NCBI GenBank assembly: GCA_020852515.1
Contig: JADZAS010000013.1
Span: forward strand, 372,001 to 436,000
DNA from: Phycisphaerales bacterium
Lineage (GTDB): Bacteria; Planctomycetota; Phycisphaerae; Phycisphaerales; UBA5793
Direction: 5' to 3'
Length of the DNA stretch: 64,000 bases
Shown: positions 53,834-62,107 of the stretch, piece by piece
How the letters are laid out: each line of letters begins with the position of its first letter
Numbering within the stretch: position 1 is the stretch's first letter
The notes under the pieces: model-generated
Told to the model about the DNA's origin: nothing
What the model saw: only the letters and a program-made list of their open reading frames with translations
Databases searched by the model: none
Made by a program: the position numbers and the translations under genes

Positions 53834-54882
53834 GACTGCTGATCACGGGTGCGGGAGGGTTCTTGGGCCGCGCTGTGGTAAAGGCGGCAGTGGAGCGTGG
53901 GCACTTTGTTCGAGCACTTGTTCGGCCGGCTGCCGGGCCGATCCCTCGAGAATGGGCGGGTGAAGAACATATCGAAGAAGTCCGGCATGATCTGCGACAG
54001 CGTCAGGGTTGTTCATCATTGCTCAATAATGTTGACGCCGTCATCCACCTTGCCGCAGCGAAGTCCGGCGACCTGTACGAGCAGTTGGGCGGAACGGTGG
54101 TCGCGACGGAGAACCTGCTGGACGCGATGACTGCAGCCGGAGTGAGTCGGCTGGTGTTGACGAGTTCCTTCGCGGTGTACGAGTACCTTGACCGGTGGTC
54201 ATGGAGTCGACTCGATGAAGACTCTCCGCTGGCGAAATGCCCCACAAACCGCGACGAGTACTGCCAGACGAAACTCTTCCAGGAGCGGCGTGCTCGAGAA
54301 CACGCCGAGAAGCACAAGTGGCGCCTGGTGGTGCTGCGGCCGGGGGTCATCTTTGGCCGAGGCAATTTATGGTCTGCTCGACTGGGTACTCAGGCGGGGA
54401 GATGGTGGATGTGTACGGGGCTGCTCAATGAAACTCCGCTGACCTATGTTGAGAACTGCGCCGAGGCGATTGTGTTGGCGGCCGAGCATGAAGGAGCAGT
54501 TCGCGAACTCGTGCTCAATGTTGTGGATGAGCGGCCGCTGGCGCTGACGTACATCAACGAGGTCCGGCGAAAGGTCGCGCCCGGCGCATTCATCGTCCCC
54601 ATGCCCTGGATGCTGATGCGGACGATCGCCCGCTTTGCCTGGCTCATGAACAGGATCGTGTTCAAGGGCCGAGGAAAGCTCCCGGGGCTGCTTGTGCCCG
54701 TGCGGCTGCACGCCCGCTGCCGACCGCTGCGCTATCCGAACGATCGCATCCGCACCGTGCTCGGCTGGAAGCCGCGTTATTCATGGCGCGAGGGCCTGGA
54801 TCGTTCTGTGCGGCAGTCCGCCCAATCGGCGCCACCGGCGGTCGAGGAACCGGCGGCTGTGCCTTTGAGACAGGCTGTCTGA
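53830..54882 (+). CDS. NAD-dependent epimerase/dehydratase
   Basis: The product is 350 aa with a TTG start (53830) overlapping the previous stop as TTGA; no ATG is well placed. The Rossmann motif GAGGFLG is at 7-13, then LTSSFAVYEY and the catalytic Y-x3-K in EYCQTK. It belongs to the extended SDR family and likely epimerises or dehydrates a nucleotide sugar. The C-terminus has an Ala/Pro-rich tail. Confidence 0.85.
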   Translation: MRLLITGAGGFLGRAVVKAAVERGHFVRALVRPAAGPIPREWAGEEHIEEVRHDLRQRQGCSSLLNNVDAVIHLAAAKSGDLYEQLGGTVVATENLLDAMTAAGVSRLVLTSSFAVYEYLDRWSWSRLDEDSPLAKCPTNRDEYCQTKLFQERRAREHAEKHKWRLVVLRPGVIFGRGNLWSARLGTQAGRWWMCTGLLNETPLTYVENCAEAIVLAAEHEGAVRELVLNVVDERPLALTYINEVRRKVAPGAFIVPMPWMLMRTIARFAWLMNRIVFKGRGKLPGLLVPVRLHARCRPLRYPNDRIRTVLGWKPRYSWREGLDRSVRQSAQSAPPAVEEPAAVPLRQAV

Positions 54883-56183
54883 TGACCTTGCGCGTGGCCT
54901 ATCTCTGCGGCGAGTACCCCCGTGCGACGGATACGTTCATTCAGCGCGAAGTCGCGGCGCTGCGATGCGAAGGGTTCGAAGTTGAGACGATCTCCGTTCG
55001 ACGACCTGCGCAGCGAGAGGCTGGGACTGTCGAGCAGGAGGAAGAACGGCGGCGGACGCACTATCTCATACCTTGCGGGCCTGGGCGGCTGCTCACTGAT
55101 CACCTTGGATGCTTCATCCGATCGCCGTGGCGGTATCTACTCGCGCTTCGAACGGCACTCGTAGTGAGATCTCCAGGATTGAAATCGCTTCTTTATCAGC
55201 TCTGCTATTTTGCAGAGGCGGGCCTCGTCGTAGCCGAGTCGCGCCGGCGACAGGTCAAGCACATCCACAACCAGGCGCCCGACGCAAGCGGCTATGTCGC
55301 CATGATTGCAGCGGAGATGGGTGATCTCACCTATAGCTTGACGCTTCATGGATTTGGCGCGCTGTCAGAACCGAGCCGCTGGCGGCTGCGCGAAAAACTT
55401 GAACGGAGCCTGTTCGCGATCTGCGTTAGTTCTTGGGCGCGGGGCCAAGCTATGCTTTGGAGCGATCCTGTGCACTGGGATAAGTACCACGTCGTGCACT
55501 GTGGAATCGATGCGAGCCAGTTTCAGCCGCACACGCACGATGGTCGAGGCAAACGCCTTCTGTTCATCGGGCGGTTCGATCCCGTCAAGGGCCTGCCCCT
55601 GCTGATCGAAGCAATCGATCGGCTCGCGAGGGATCACCCCGACGTGCACTTGGATCTGGTGGGCGATGGCCCTTTGCGCGGTGACCTCGAAGCCATGGTG
55701 TGCGGACTGGAACTGGAAAAGTACATCACGTTCCATGGCTACCTCTCTCAGGCAGAGTGTCGCGTTCGACTGCAGCATGCAGATGTGCTGGTGATTTCCA
55801 GCTTTGCTGAGGGCATCCCCGTCGTGCTCATGGAGGCGATGGCGTCCCGCGTGGCCGTGTTAGCCACGAATATCGCAGGCATTCCCGAACTGGTCGAACA
55901 TGGCGTGAGCGGCGTGCTCGTGCCGTCTGGAGACGGCGAGGCTCTGGCGCAAGGACTCGACCAACTGCTTGCCAGCCCTAAGTGGCGCGAGCAATTGGCG
56001 GACGCGGGTCGGCAGCGCGTGGAGCGCGACTTCAGGTCCGATCTGGAGGCGGCGCGTCTCGTTCACATCTTTCGGGAACGACTTGCCGGCAGGCCCGTGT
56101 CGGTGCGTCCAATTGTTCGAGGCACAGATCGATCGCATTGGCAAGAGATTCCAACACCAACCCCAGTCGGGACGGGGCAGTGA
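54882..56183 (+). CDS. GT4 family glycosyltransferase
   Basis: The product is 433 aa from ATG 54882, overlapping the preceding stop by one base. The N-terminal half (LCGEYPRATDTFIQREV) and the donor half with LLFIGRFDPVKGLPLLIEAI, LVGDGPLRGDLE and the E-x7-E region SFAEGIPVVLMEAMA are typical GT-B retaining transferases. Adds a sugar to the lipid-linked repeat. Donor unknown. Confidence 0.9.
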   Translation: MTLRVAYLCGEYPRATDTFIQREVAALRCEGFEVETISVRRPAQREAGTVEQEEERRRTHYLIPCGPGRLLTDHLGCFIRSPWRYLLALRTALVVRSPGLKSLLYQLCYFAEAGLVVAESRRRQVKHIHNQAPDASGYVAMIAAEMGDLTYSLTLHGFGALSEPSRWRLREKLERSLFAICVSSWARGQAMLWSDPVHWDKYHVVHCGIDASQFQPHTHDGRGKRLLFIGRFDPVKGLPLLIEAIDRLARDHPDVHLDLVGDGPLRGDLEAMVCGLELEKYITFHGYLSQAECRVRLQHADVLVISSFAEGIPVVLMEAMASRVAVLATNIAGIPELVEHGVSGVLVPSGDGEALAQGLDQLLASPKWREQLADAGRQRVERDFRSDLEAARLVHIFRERLAGRPVSVRPIVRGTDRSHWQEIPTPTPVGTGQ

Positions 56184-57226
56184 ATAGCGGGTTTCCTCGA
56201 AGCGAAGGGCTCGCTGCACACCCGGAGGCGTGCTTCGAACCCAGCGGGCCGGCATACGTGGCGATCTCCCCCTGCCGGGATGAGGCGGCGTACATGCGGC
56301 AGACGCTCGACTCTGTGATTGCCCAGACAGTGCGTCCGTCGGTTTGGGTCATTGTCGACGACGGCTCGACGGATGGCACGCCCGGGATTCTTGCGGAGTA
56401 CGCGGCGCGTCATGAGTTCGTTCGGGTCGTGCGACGGGGGGATCGCGGGCGGCGCAGTGTTGGGCCGGGCGTCATCGATGCGTTCTACGCGGGTCTGGAG
56501 ACGGTCGAGCTCGCCGACTTTGACTTTGTTGTCAAACTTGATCTCGATCTTGATTTGCCATCCGGTTACTTTGAGGAACTGATCTGCCGCATGGAGGCCG
56601 ATCTTTCGATCGGCACGTGCAGCGGTAAGCCGTATTTCATCGATCCTCGCAGCCGGAAACTCGAAAGCGAAATGTGCGGCGACGAGATGTCTGTCGGGAT
56701 GACGAAGTTCTACCGCCGCGAGTGCTTTGAGCAGATCGGCGGGTTCGTGCGCGAGGTGATGTGGGACGGGATCGACTGCCATCGCTGCCGGATGCTGGGG
56801 TGGAAGGCGTGCAGCTGGGATGATCCGGAGTTGCGGTTCATTCACCTTCGGCCGATGGGCACGAGCGACAAGGGCTGGTGGACGGGGCGCATGCGGCACG
56901 GGGCCGGGCAGTATTTCATGGGCACGGGTCTCGCGTACATGACGATCAGCGCGTTGTATCGCATGACGCGGCCGCCGCGCGTGCTTGGCGGGCTGGCGAT
57001 GTGGTGGGGCTATGTGAAGGCAATGCTCCAGCGCCGGCCGCGCTATGACGATCTCGAGTTTCGCCGGTTCCTCCGGGGCTACCAGTGGCAGTGCCTTTTC
57101 AAGGGCAAGCGCCGGGCAACCCAGGAATTGGATGAACGCCAGGCGGCGGTGTTTGAGCAGCGGATGAAGGCTCAGTCCGCCTCGAGCAGCCGAGTGACGC
57201 GAGGCGCCGCTGTCGCGGCCGGATAG
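56180..57226 (+). CDS. GT2 family glycosyltransferase
   Basis: The product is 348 aa with a GTG start at 56180, overlapping the previous stop as GTGA. GT-A motifs: VAISPCRDEAAYMRQTL, WVIVDDGSTDGT, VKLDLDLDLP (DxD) and GMTKFYRRECF. The C-terminal part is basic. It likely adds another sugar to the EPS unit. Donor not predictable. Confidence 0.88.
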   Translation: MNSGFPRSEGLAAHPEACFEPSGPAYVAISPCRDEAAYMRQTLDSVIAQTVRPSVWVIVDDGSTDGTPGILAEYAARHEFVRVVRRGDRGRRSVGPGVIDAFYAGLETVELADFDFVVKLDLDLDLPSGYFEELICRMEADLSIGTCSGKPYFIDPRSRKLESEMCGDEMSVGMTKFYRRECFEQIGGFVREVMWDGIDCHRCRMLGWKACSWDDPELRFIHLRPMGTSDKGWWTGRMRHGAGQYFMGTGLAYMTISALYRMTRPPRVLGGLAMWWGYVKAMLQRRPRYDDLEFRRFLRGYQWQCLFKGKRRATQELDERQAAVFEQRMKAQSASSSRVTRGAAVAAG

Positions 57227-57233
57227 CGGCGTG

Positions 57234-58043
57234 ATGACCATCGTTTCAAAACCCTCAAACGTCTTCTCCGCACCACGTCCCATACGACTTCTGGGCGCGC
57301 GGCTCGATTCGACGACGGAGCAGCAGTGCATCGCGCATGTACTCGACTCACTCGATGAGGGTCGAGGCGGGTGGATCGTGACCCACAACCTCGATCACCT
57401 CCGCCGGCTCACGCTCGATGGCGCGTTTCGAGCGCTTTGCGAGCAAGCGGACATCCGTGTCGCGGATGGGATGCCGCTTGTCTGGGCGAGCTGGGTCCAA
57501 GGTACGCCGCTGCCGGAGCGCGTGGCGGGTTCGAGTCTCATCTGGACGCTCAGCGCGGCCGCGGCGATGCGAGGCAAGTCGATCTTTCTGCTTGGCGGCG
57601 ACGGCGAGAGCAGTTCGCGCGCCGCCGAGGCGCTGCGGAGCAAGTGGCCGAATCTCAAAGTTGCGGGCGTGGACCCGGCTCCAGTGGGCTTCGATCGAGA
57701 TGCTGCACGGATGGAGCAACTCAGGCGGAGACTCATCGCCGCGGGGCCCGACATCGTGTATGTCGCGCTCGGCTCGCCCAAGCAGGAACAGTTGATCAGC
57801 GAACTGCGCAGCACCCTTCCCCAAGCCTGGTGGATCGGCGTGGGGATCAGTTTCAGTTTCGTCTGCGGCGAAGTGAGGCGGGCGCCGCGCTGGGCTCAGC
57901 GGGCCGGCCTGGAGTGGGTGCATCGCCTGGCCCAGGAGCCCGGGCGTCTCTGGCGGCGATACTTGTGTCAGGGCATCCCTTTCGCCGCCCGGCTGTTCGT
58001 TTCTGCAGCACTCAAGCGATTCGCGGTGCGTACAGAAACATGA
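57234..58043 (+). CDS. WecG/TagA/CpsF family glycosyltransferase (GT26)
   Basis: The product is 269 aa from ATG 57234 (GTG at 57231 is adjacent). Family marks are ADGMPLVWAS near 80-89 with the general-base Asp, FLLGGDGESS, and the C-terminal APRWAQRAGLEWVHRLAQEPGRLWRRY. Members transfer ManNAc, ManNAcA or glucose to a lipid-linked sugar. The next gene is a nucleotide-sugar dehydrogenase that could make an acidic donor for it. Confidence 0.9.
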   Translation: MTIVSKPSNVFSAPRPIRLLGARLDSTTEQQCIAHVLDSLDEGRGGWIVTHNLDHLRRLTLDGAFRALCEQADIRVADGMPLVWASWVQGTPLPERVAGSSLIWTLSAAAAMRGKSIFLLGGDGESSSRAAEALRSKWPNLKVAGVDPAPVGFDRDAARMEQLRRRLIAAGPDIVYVALGSPKQEQLISELRSTLPQAWWIGVGISFSFVCGEVRRAPRWAQRAGLEWVHRLAQEPGRLWRRYLCQGIPFAARLFVSAALKRFAVRTET

Positions 58044-59440
58044 ACCGCCGCGTAACCGACGGATTCGCAACGCAACCGCAGGAAGCGCCAGTGCAAATGT
58101 CGCACACAGAACTCCAATCCCGACTCGACTCCGCGACCGCCACGATTGGCGTCATTGGCTTGGGGTACGTTGGGCTGCCGCTGGCGAGTGCGTTGCATGC
58201 CGGGGGGTTCCGGGTCGTCGGGTTCGACGTCGATGCGAGCAAGATCGAAGCCCTCGCGGCGGGGCGGAACTACCTCAAGCATCTCGGGCAGGAGATGACG
58301 GCGGCTGTGGCGGCGAGCGATCGGTTCGAGGCGACGACCTCGTTTGCGCGGCTGGGCGAGCCGGATGTAGTGATTGTCTGTCTTCCGACTCCGCTTGGCG
58401 CGCATCGCGAGCCGGATCTGAGTTACGTGATTGACGCGGGGGAGCGCATCGGCGCGACGCTTCGCCGCGGGCAGTTGATCGTGCTCGAGTCGACGACGTA
58501 TCCTGGCACAACCCGCGATGAGTTTCTGCCGGCGGTGGTTGAAGCGGCTCGCCGGGCAGGTCGCGAGTCACTCGAATGCGGCAAGGACTTCTTTGTCGCC
58601 TACTCGCCGGAGCGCGAGGATCCGGGCCGGCAGTCGCACTCGACGCGCACCATTCCCAAGCTCGTCGGCGGCCTGGATGATGTCGCGACTGATCTCGCGG
58701 TGCGCCTGTACCGCCGGGCCGTTGAGCAGGTGATCCCAGTGCGATCTGCGGAGGTCGCGGAAGCGGCGAAACTGCTTGAAAATATCTTCCGCTCGGTGAA
58801 CATCGCGATGGCCAACGAGATGAAGATGATTCTGGATCCGATGGGGATCGACGTGTGGGAGGTAATCGCTGCGGCCTCGACCAAGCCGTTCGGCTTCATG
58901 CCGTTTTATCCGGGGCCGGGGCTCGGCGGGCACTGTATCCCGATCGATCCGTTCTACCTGACGTGGAAGGCCAAGGAAGTGGGCCGGCCGACGAAGTTCA
59001 TCGAACTTGCCGGCGAGATCAACACGTCGATGCCGCATTACGTGATGGGCAAAGTGACCGATGCGCTGAACCAGCAGGGCAAGGCGGTGCGCGGCTCGCG
59101 CGTGCTTGTGCTCGGGCTGGCGTACAAGCCGAATGTGGACGACATCCGCGAATCGCCTTCGTTTGAGTTGATCGAACTGCTGCGCGATCATGGGGCGCTG
59201 GTGGAGTATTCGGATCCGCACGTGCCGCAGACGCACCAGATGCGCAAGTACGATCTGCGGATGAAGAGCGTCGAACTGTCGCGCGAGTCGATCGGTTCGT
59301 TCGACGCGGTGCTGATTGCGACGAATCACGATGCGTTTGACTATGAATTGCTTGCGGCGCATGCGCGGCTCGTGATCGACACCCGCAACGCGATGCACGC
59401 GTTCGAAGCGCAGATGGGCGCGCGGCTGGTGAAGGCCTGA
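58040..59440 (+). CDS. UDP-sugar dehydrogenase (WecC/UDP-GlcNAc dehydrogenase-like)
   Basis: The product is 466 aa from ATG 58040, overlapping the previous stop as ATGA. NAD motif GLGYVGLPLA, catalytic Cys in PGLGGHCIPIDP, and VLVLGLAYKPNVDDIRESPS in the C-terminal domain. It oxidises a UDP-HexNAc to a uronic acid. EPS therefore probably contains an acidic amino sugar. The exact epimer is unknown. Confidence 0.93.
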   Translation: MNRRVTDGFATQPQEAPVQMSHTELQSRLDSATATIGVIGLGYVGLPLASALHAGGFRVVGFDVDASKIEALAAGRNYLKHLGQEMTAAVAASDRFEATTSFARLGEPDVVIVCLPTPLGAHREPDLSYVIDAGERIGATLRRGQLIVLESTTYPGTTRDEFLPAVVEAARRAGRESLECGKDFFVAYSPEREDPGRQSHSTRTIPKLVGGLDDVATDLAVRLYRRAVEQVIPVRSAEVAEAAKLLENIFRSVNIAMANEMKMILDPMGIDVWEVIAAASTKPFGFMPFYPGPGLGGHCIPIDPFYLTWKAKEVGRPTKFIELAGEINTSMPHYVMGKVTDALNQQGKAVRGSRVLVLGLAYKPNVDDIRESPSFELIELLRDHGALVEYSDPHVPQTHQMRKYDLRMKSVELSRESIGSFDAVLIATNHDAFDYELLAAHARLVIDTRNAMHAFEAQMGARLVKA

Positions 59441-59521
59441 GCGAACGCGCAGCGCCGCCACGCGGCAGCGCGACGGCGACAGCACTTCGAAGATCGCGCC
59501 ACTTTCGGGCAATGACGGCAC

Positions 59522-59538
59522 CGAGATTCTCAATCTCG
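59522..59538 (+). other. Hairpin just before the 59541 start codon
   Basis: CGAGATT (59522-59528) pairs perfectly with AATCTCG (59532-59538) around CTC, ending 2 bp before the ATG. It occupies the ribosome-binding region, and no clear Shine-Dalgarno sequence is seen, so it may lower translation. Confidence 0.5.
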
Positions 59539-59540
59539 AA

Positions 59541-60545
59541 ATGACTCCCTTCGACACAACTCAAGGCAAAACGAACGGCTCGCTGCTGCCGGAGCTGGCG
59601 CGCCTTGCGCCGGCGGCCGGAGGTTGCGTCGAGGCGTTTGTGCTGCTCGGCGGCGGACTCACGCCCTCGCCGCTGACGGCGGCTGCGCAGTGTTCGGTGC
59701 TCGATCTGCTGGTCGGGCCTGGCGATCGCACCGTTCTCAACCGCTGGATGGAAGTCATCGACGGGCTTGGAGATCTGGCTGCGGATCGGCTGTCGATCAT
59801 CGTCGCCAACGGGGAGGACATTCCCCCGCCGCGTCTGTCGGCGGAGGCGGCGAGGCAGATCGAGGTCGTGGTCGATCAGGAGAGCTACCGCGGCGCGGCG
59901 GGCGTGGTGCACGATGTGTCGCAGCATCTGAGCGACGACTCGCTGCTGCTGGTGGCCGAGGCGGCGCGGTGCCCGGACTTTGACCTGGCGGCGCTGGTGA
60001 AGCATCACCGGTCCAATGCCTACGAAACAACGGTGCTGGTCAATCCGGACGGGACACCCGCGGGCGTGTATGTGGTTGCCCGCCACCTCATGCGCTACGT
60101 GCAGCGCGAAGGGTACATGGATCTGAAGGAACAGTGGCTGGCGAAAGTCATCGCCGGCGAGCATCGCGTGGGGGCGTTTCGATTGATTGATGGATACTCG
60201 CGGCCGCTGCGCACGCGGGAGCAGCTGCTGCATGCGGCAAGGCTCAGCGCGCAGCCCGCTTCGCAGAGCAGGTCGGCTCGATTTCGGCTTGAGGCTGCAG
60301 CGCGGCGAAGCGGATTTCAGTGCATCGCAGCGGATGCAACGGTGGACTCAACGGCGGTCGTGGTTGATTCGATCATCATGGCGGCGGCCAATGTCGGCGC
60401 GGGCAGTATCGTGACGCGGTCGATTGTTTGCGCCGGAGCGGTCGTGCCGGCCGAGGCGCGGCTGGTGGATGAGGTGTTCACCGCCGGCCACTCTCAAGTC
60501 GATGCGGCACGCAAGAACGGAAACCACCGGGGGCCGACACGTTGA
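59541..60545 (+). CDS. Degenerate sugar-nucleotidyltransferase-like protein with beta-helix tail
   Basis: The product is 334 aa. The order of elements matches NDP-sugar pyrophosphorylases (GAAGVVHDVSQHL, AGVYVVARHLMRYV, HRVGAFRLIDGYSRPLRTREQLLHAAR) and the C-terminus has short left-handed beta-helix turns (DSTAVVVDSIIMAAANVGAGS). The active-site loop is replaced by LLGGGLTPSP, lacking the GxGTRL signature, and the metal Asp region is gone. It is likely a non-catalytic or regulatory homologue. ATG 59541 follows a hairpin. Confidence 0.7.
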   Translation: MTPFDTTQGKTNGSLLPELARLAPAAGGCVEAFVLLGGGLTPSPLTAAAQCSVLDLLVGPGDRTVLNRWMEVIDGLGDLAADRLSIIVANGEDIPPPRLSAEAARQIEVVVDQESYRGAAGVVHDVSQHLSDDSLLLVAEAARCPDFDLAALVKHHRSNAYETTVLVNPDGTPAGVYVVARHLMRYVQREGYMDLKEQWLAKVIAGEHRVGAFRLIDGYSRPLRTREQLLHAARLSAQPASQSRSARFRLEAAARRSGFQCIAADATVDSTAVVVDSIIMAAANVGAGSIVTRSIVCAGAVVPAEARLVDEVFTAGHSQVDAARKNGNHRGPTR

Positions 60546-61414
60546 GCACACTTCGGCGCACATGGGACTTTTCACTCGGGCTCTGGCTCGGCGTGCTGAC
60601 ACTCGTCGCCGTCGCGGCCACCATCGACCTCTGGCGCGACATCTTCGCCATCGGCTGGCAGGATCCCGAGAATTCGCATCTCATTCTGGCGCCGTTCGTC
60701 GCCGCCTGGCTGATCTGGGTGCGGCGCGAGCGGATTCGCTTCGTGCGGCCGAACCCGAGCGTGTCTGGCCCGCTTGTCGTGATCGCGGGTTGGATCAGCG
60801 TGCGTATCGGCTACCAATATGGCATCATCGTGGCGCAGCACGGCGGAGCACTGCTCATCGTCTGCTGCGCCGCACTCACGATGCTCGGGCCCCAGGTCGT
60901 GCGGCTCTTCCTGCCGGCTGCCGCGGCGCTGCTGTTCATCCTGCCGGTCCCCGGGCGGATTCGTGAGGCCATTGCCCTGCCGCTGCAGGAGCACACCGCG
61001 CAGATCACCCATTACCTTCTGACCGCCATCGGCATTCCGCTCGAACGCGGCGGCAGCGTGCTGACCATCAACGGTACCGAAGTCGCCGTGGCCGAAGCCT
61101 GCAACGGAATGCGCATGGTCACGGCGTTGATGCTCATCACGTTCGCGTTTGTGTTCTCGGTGCCGATGCGGCAGCGGATCCGGCTGTTCTTTCTCATCCT
61201 CAGCCCGGTGATCGCGCTGCTTGTCAACGTGATCCGCCTCGTGCCGACTGTGCTGCTCTACGGCTACGCCAGCGAATCGGTGGCTACGACGTTTCACGAC
61301 ATCAGCGGGTGGATCATGCTTTTCGTCGCCCTGGGGATTCTCTGGGCGATGCTCGGGCTGCTGCGGTGGCTGGAGATTGCGGTGTCGCCGCATCCGATCG
61401 GAGAGGAGGACTAG
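60542..61414 (+). CDS. Exosortase/archaeosortase family protein
   Basis: The product is 290 aa with a TTG start (60542), overlapping the previous stop as TTGA; no ATG is better. About eight hydrophobic segments are seen. The catalytic residues are C187 in AEACNGMRM, R232 in VNVIRLVP and H252 in TFHDISGW. Exosortases cleave PEP-CTERM-type sorting signals at the membrane and are often coupled to EPS operons. No PEP-CTERM substrate was found in this window. The EpsI gene follows directly. Confidence 0.93.
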   Translation: MSTLRRTWDFSLGLWLGVLTLVAVAATIDLWRDIFAIGWQDPENSHLILAPFVAAWLIWVRRERIRFVRPNPSVSGPLVVIAGWISVRIGYQYGIIVAQHGGALLIVCCAALTMLGPQVVRLFLPAAAALLFILPVPGRIREAIALPLQEHTAQITHYLLTAIGIPLERGGSVLTINGTEVAVAEACNGMRMVTALMLITFAFVFSVPMRQRIRLFFLILSPVIALLVNVIRLVPTVLLYGYASESVATTFHDISGWIMLFVALGILWAMLGLLRWLEIAVSPHPIGEED

Positions 61415-62107
61415 ATGACGCGAGGCAACCGCCATCGACTCCGCTCGCGGGGCATTCCGCTGGTCACGCTGGCGCTGCTGATGTGCATGTTTGCATTCGG
61501 CGGACTCGGGCAGGACCCGCCGACGGGAGCGCCGGACTACTTCGCTCGCGTGGCGGCAAAGATGGATGAAGTGCCCTTCAGGGTCGACAACTGGTTTGGA
61601 GTCAATCTGCCGTACACGGACGTCGAAGTGGAAATGCTCCGGCCCAACAAGATGCTTCAGCGCACCTATCAGGATCAGACGACGGGGCAGAAGGCCAGCC
61701 TGTCGATTGTGCACTGCACGGATGTGCGCGACATGGGCGGCCACTACCCGCCGGTCTGCTATCCCGCGCATGGATGGAACCTGGAGTCGAGCGAACTCTC
61801 CGAAGTGTCTGTGCAGGGTCGGCCGCAGAGCGTGCGCGTCTACGTATTCTCGCGCATGAACCGTGGAACGAGAGAGGCCATCCGGATCGTGAGCTTTTTC
61901 ATCATTCCGAACTCATCGGACATTCGCAGCGAGAGAGACGGGCTGGAGCGTGCCGCCAAGCGGCCACAGGCGGCGGGGCTTGGCGCTGCCCAGGTGCAGA
62001 TTCTGACGCCCGATTCGCAATCGAAGGAAACCACCGCAGAGATGGTGTCGAAACTGATTGACGTCGTCGAGCCTGTCATCGCGACAGTCCAAGAAGGTGT
62101 GAAATGA
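61415..62107 (+). CDS. EpsI-like exosortase-associated protein
   Basis: The product is 230 aa from ATG 61415, immediately after the exosortase stop. The N-terminal hydrophobic segment is at about 16-32. The family hallmark HYPPVCYPAHGW sits near 108-120. EpsI domains accompany exosortases in EPS loci and may be needed for EPS assembly or export. The gene overlaps the next start by 4 bp (ATGA). Confidence 0.9.
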   Translation: MTRGNRHRLRSRGIPLVTLALLMCMFAFGGLGQDPPTGAPDYFARVAAKMDEVPFRVDNWFGVNLPYTDVEVEMLRPNKMLQRTYQDQTTGQKASLSIVHCTDVRDMGGHYPPVCYPAHGWNLESSELSEVSVQGRPQSVRVYVFSRMNRGTREAIRIVSFFIIPNSSDIRSERDGLERAAKRPQAAGLGAAQVQILTPDSQSKETTAEMVSKLIDVVEPVIATVQEGVK

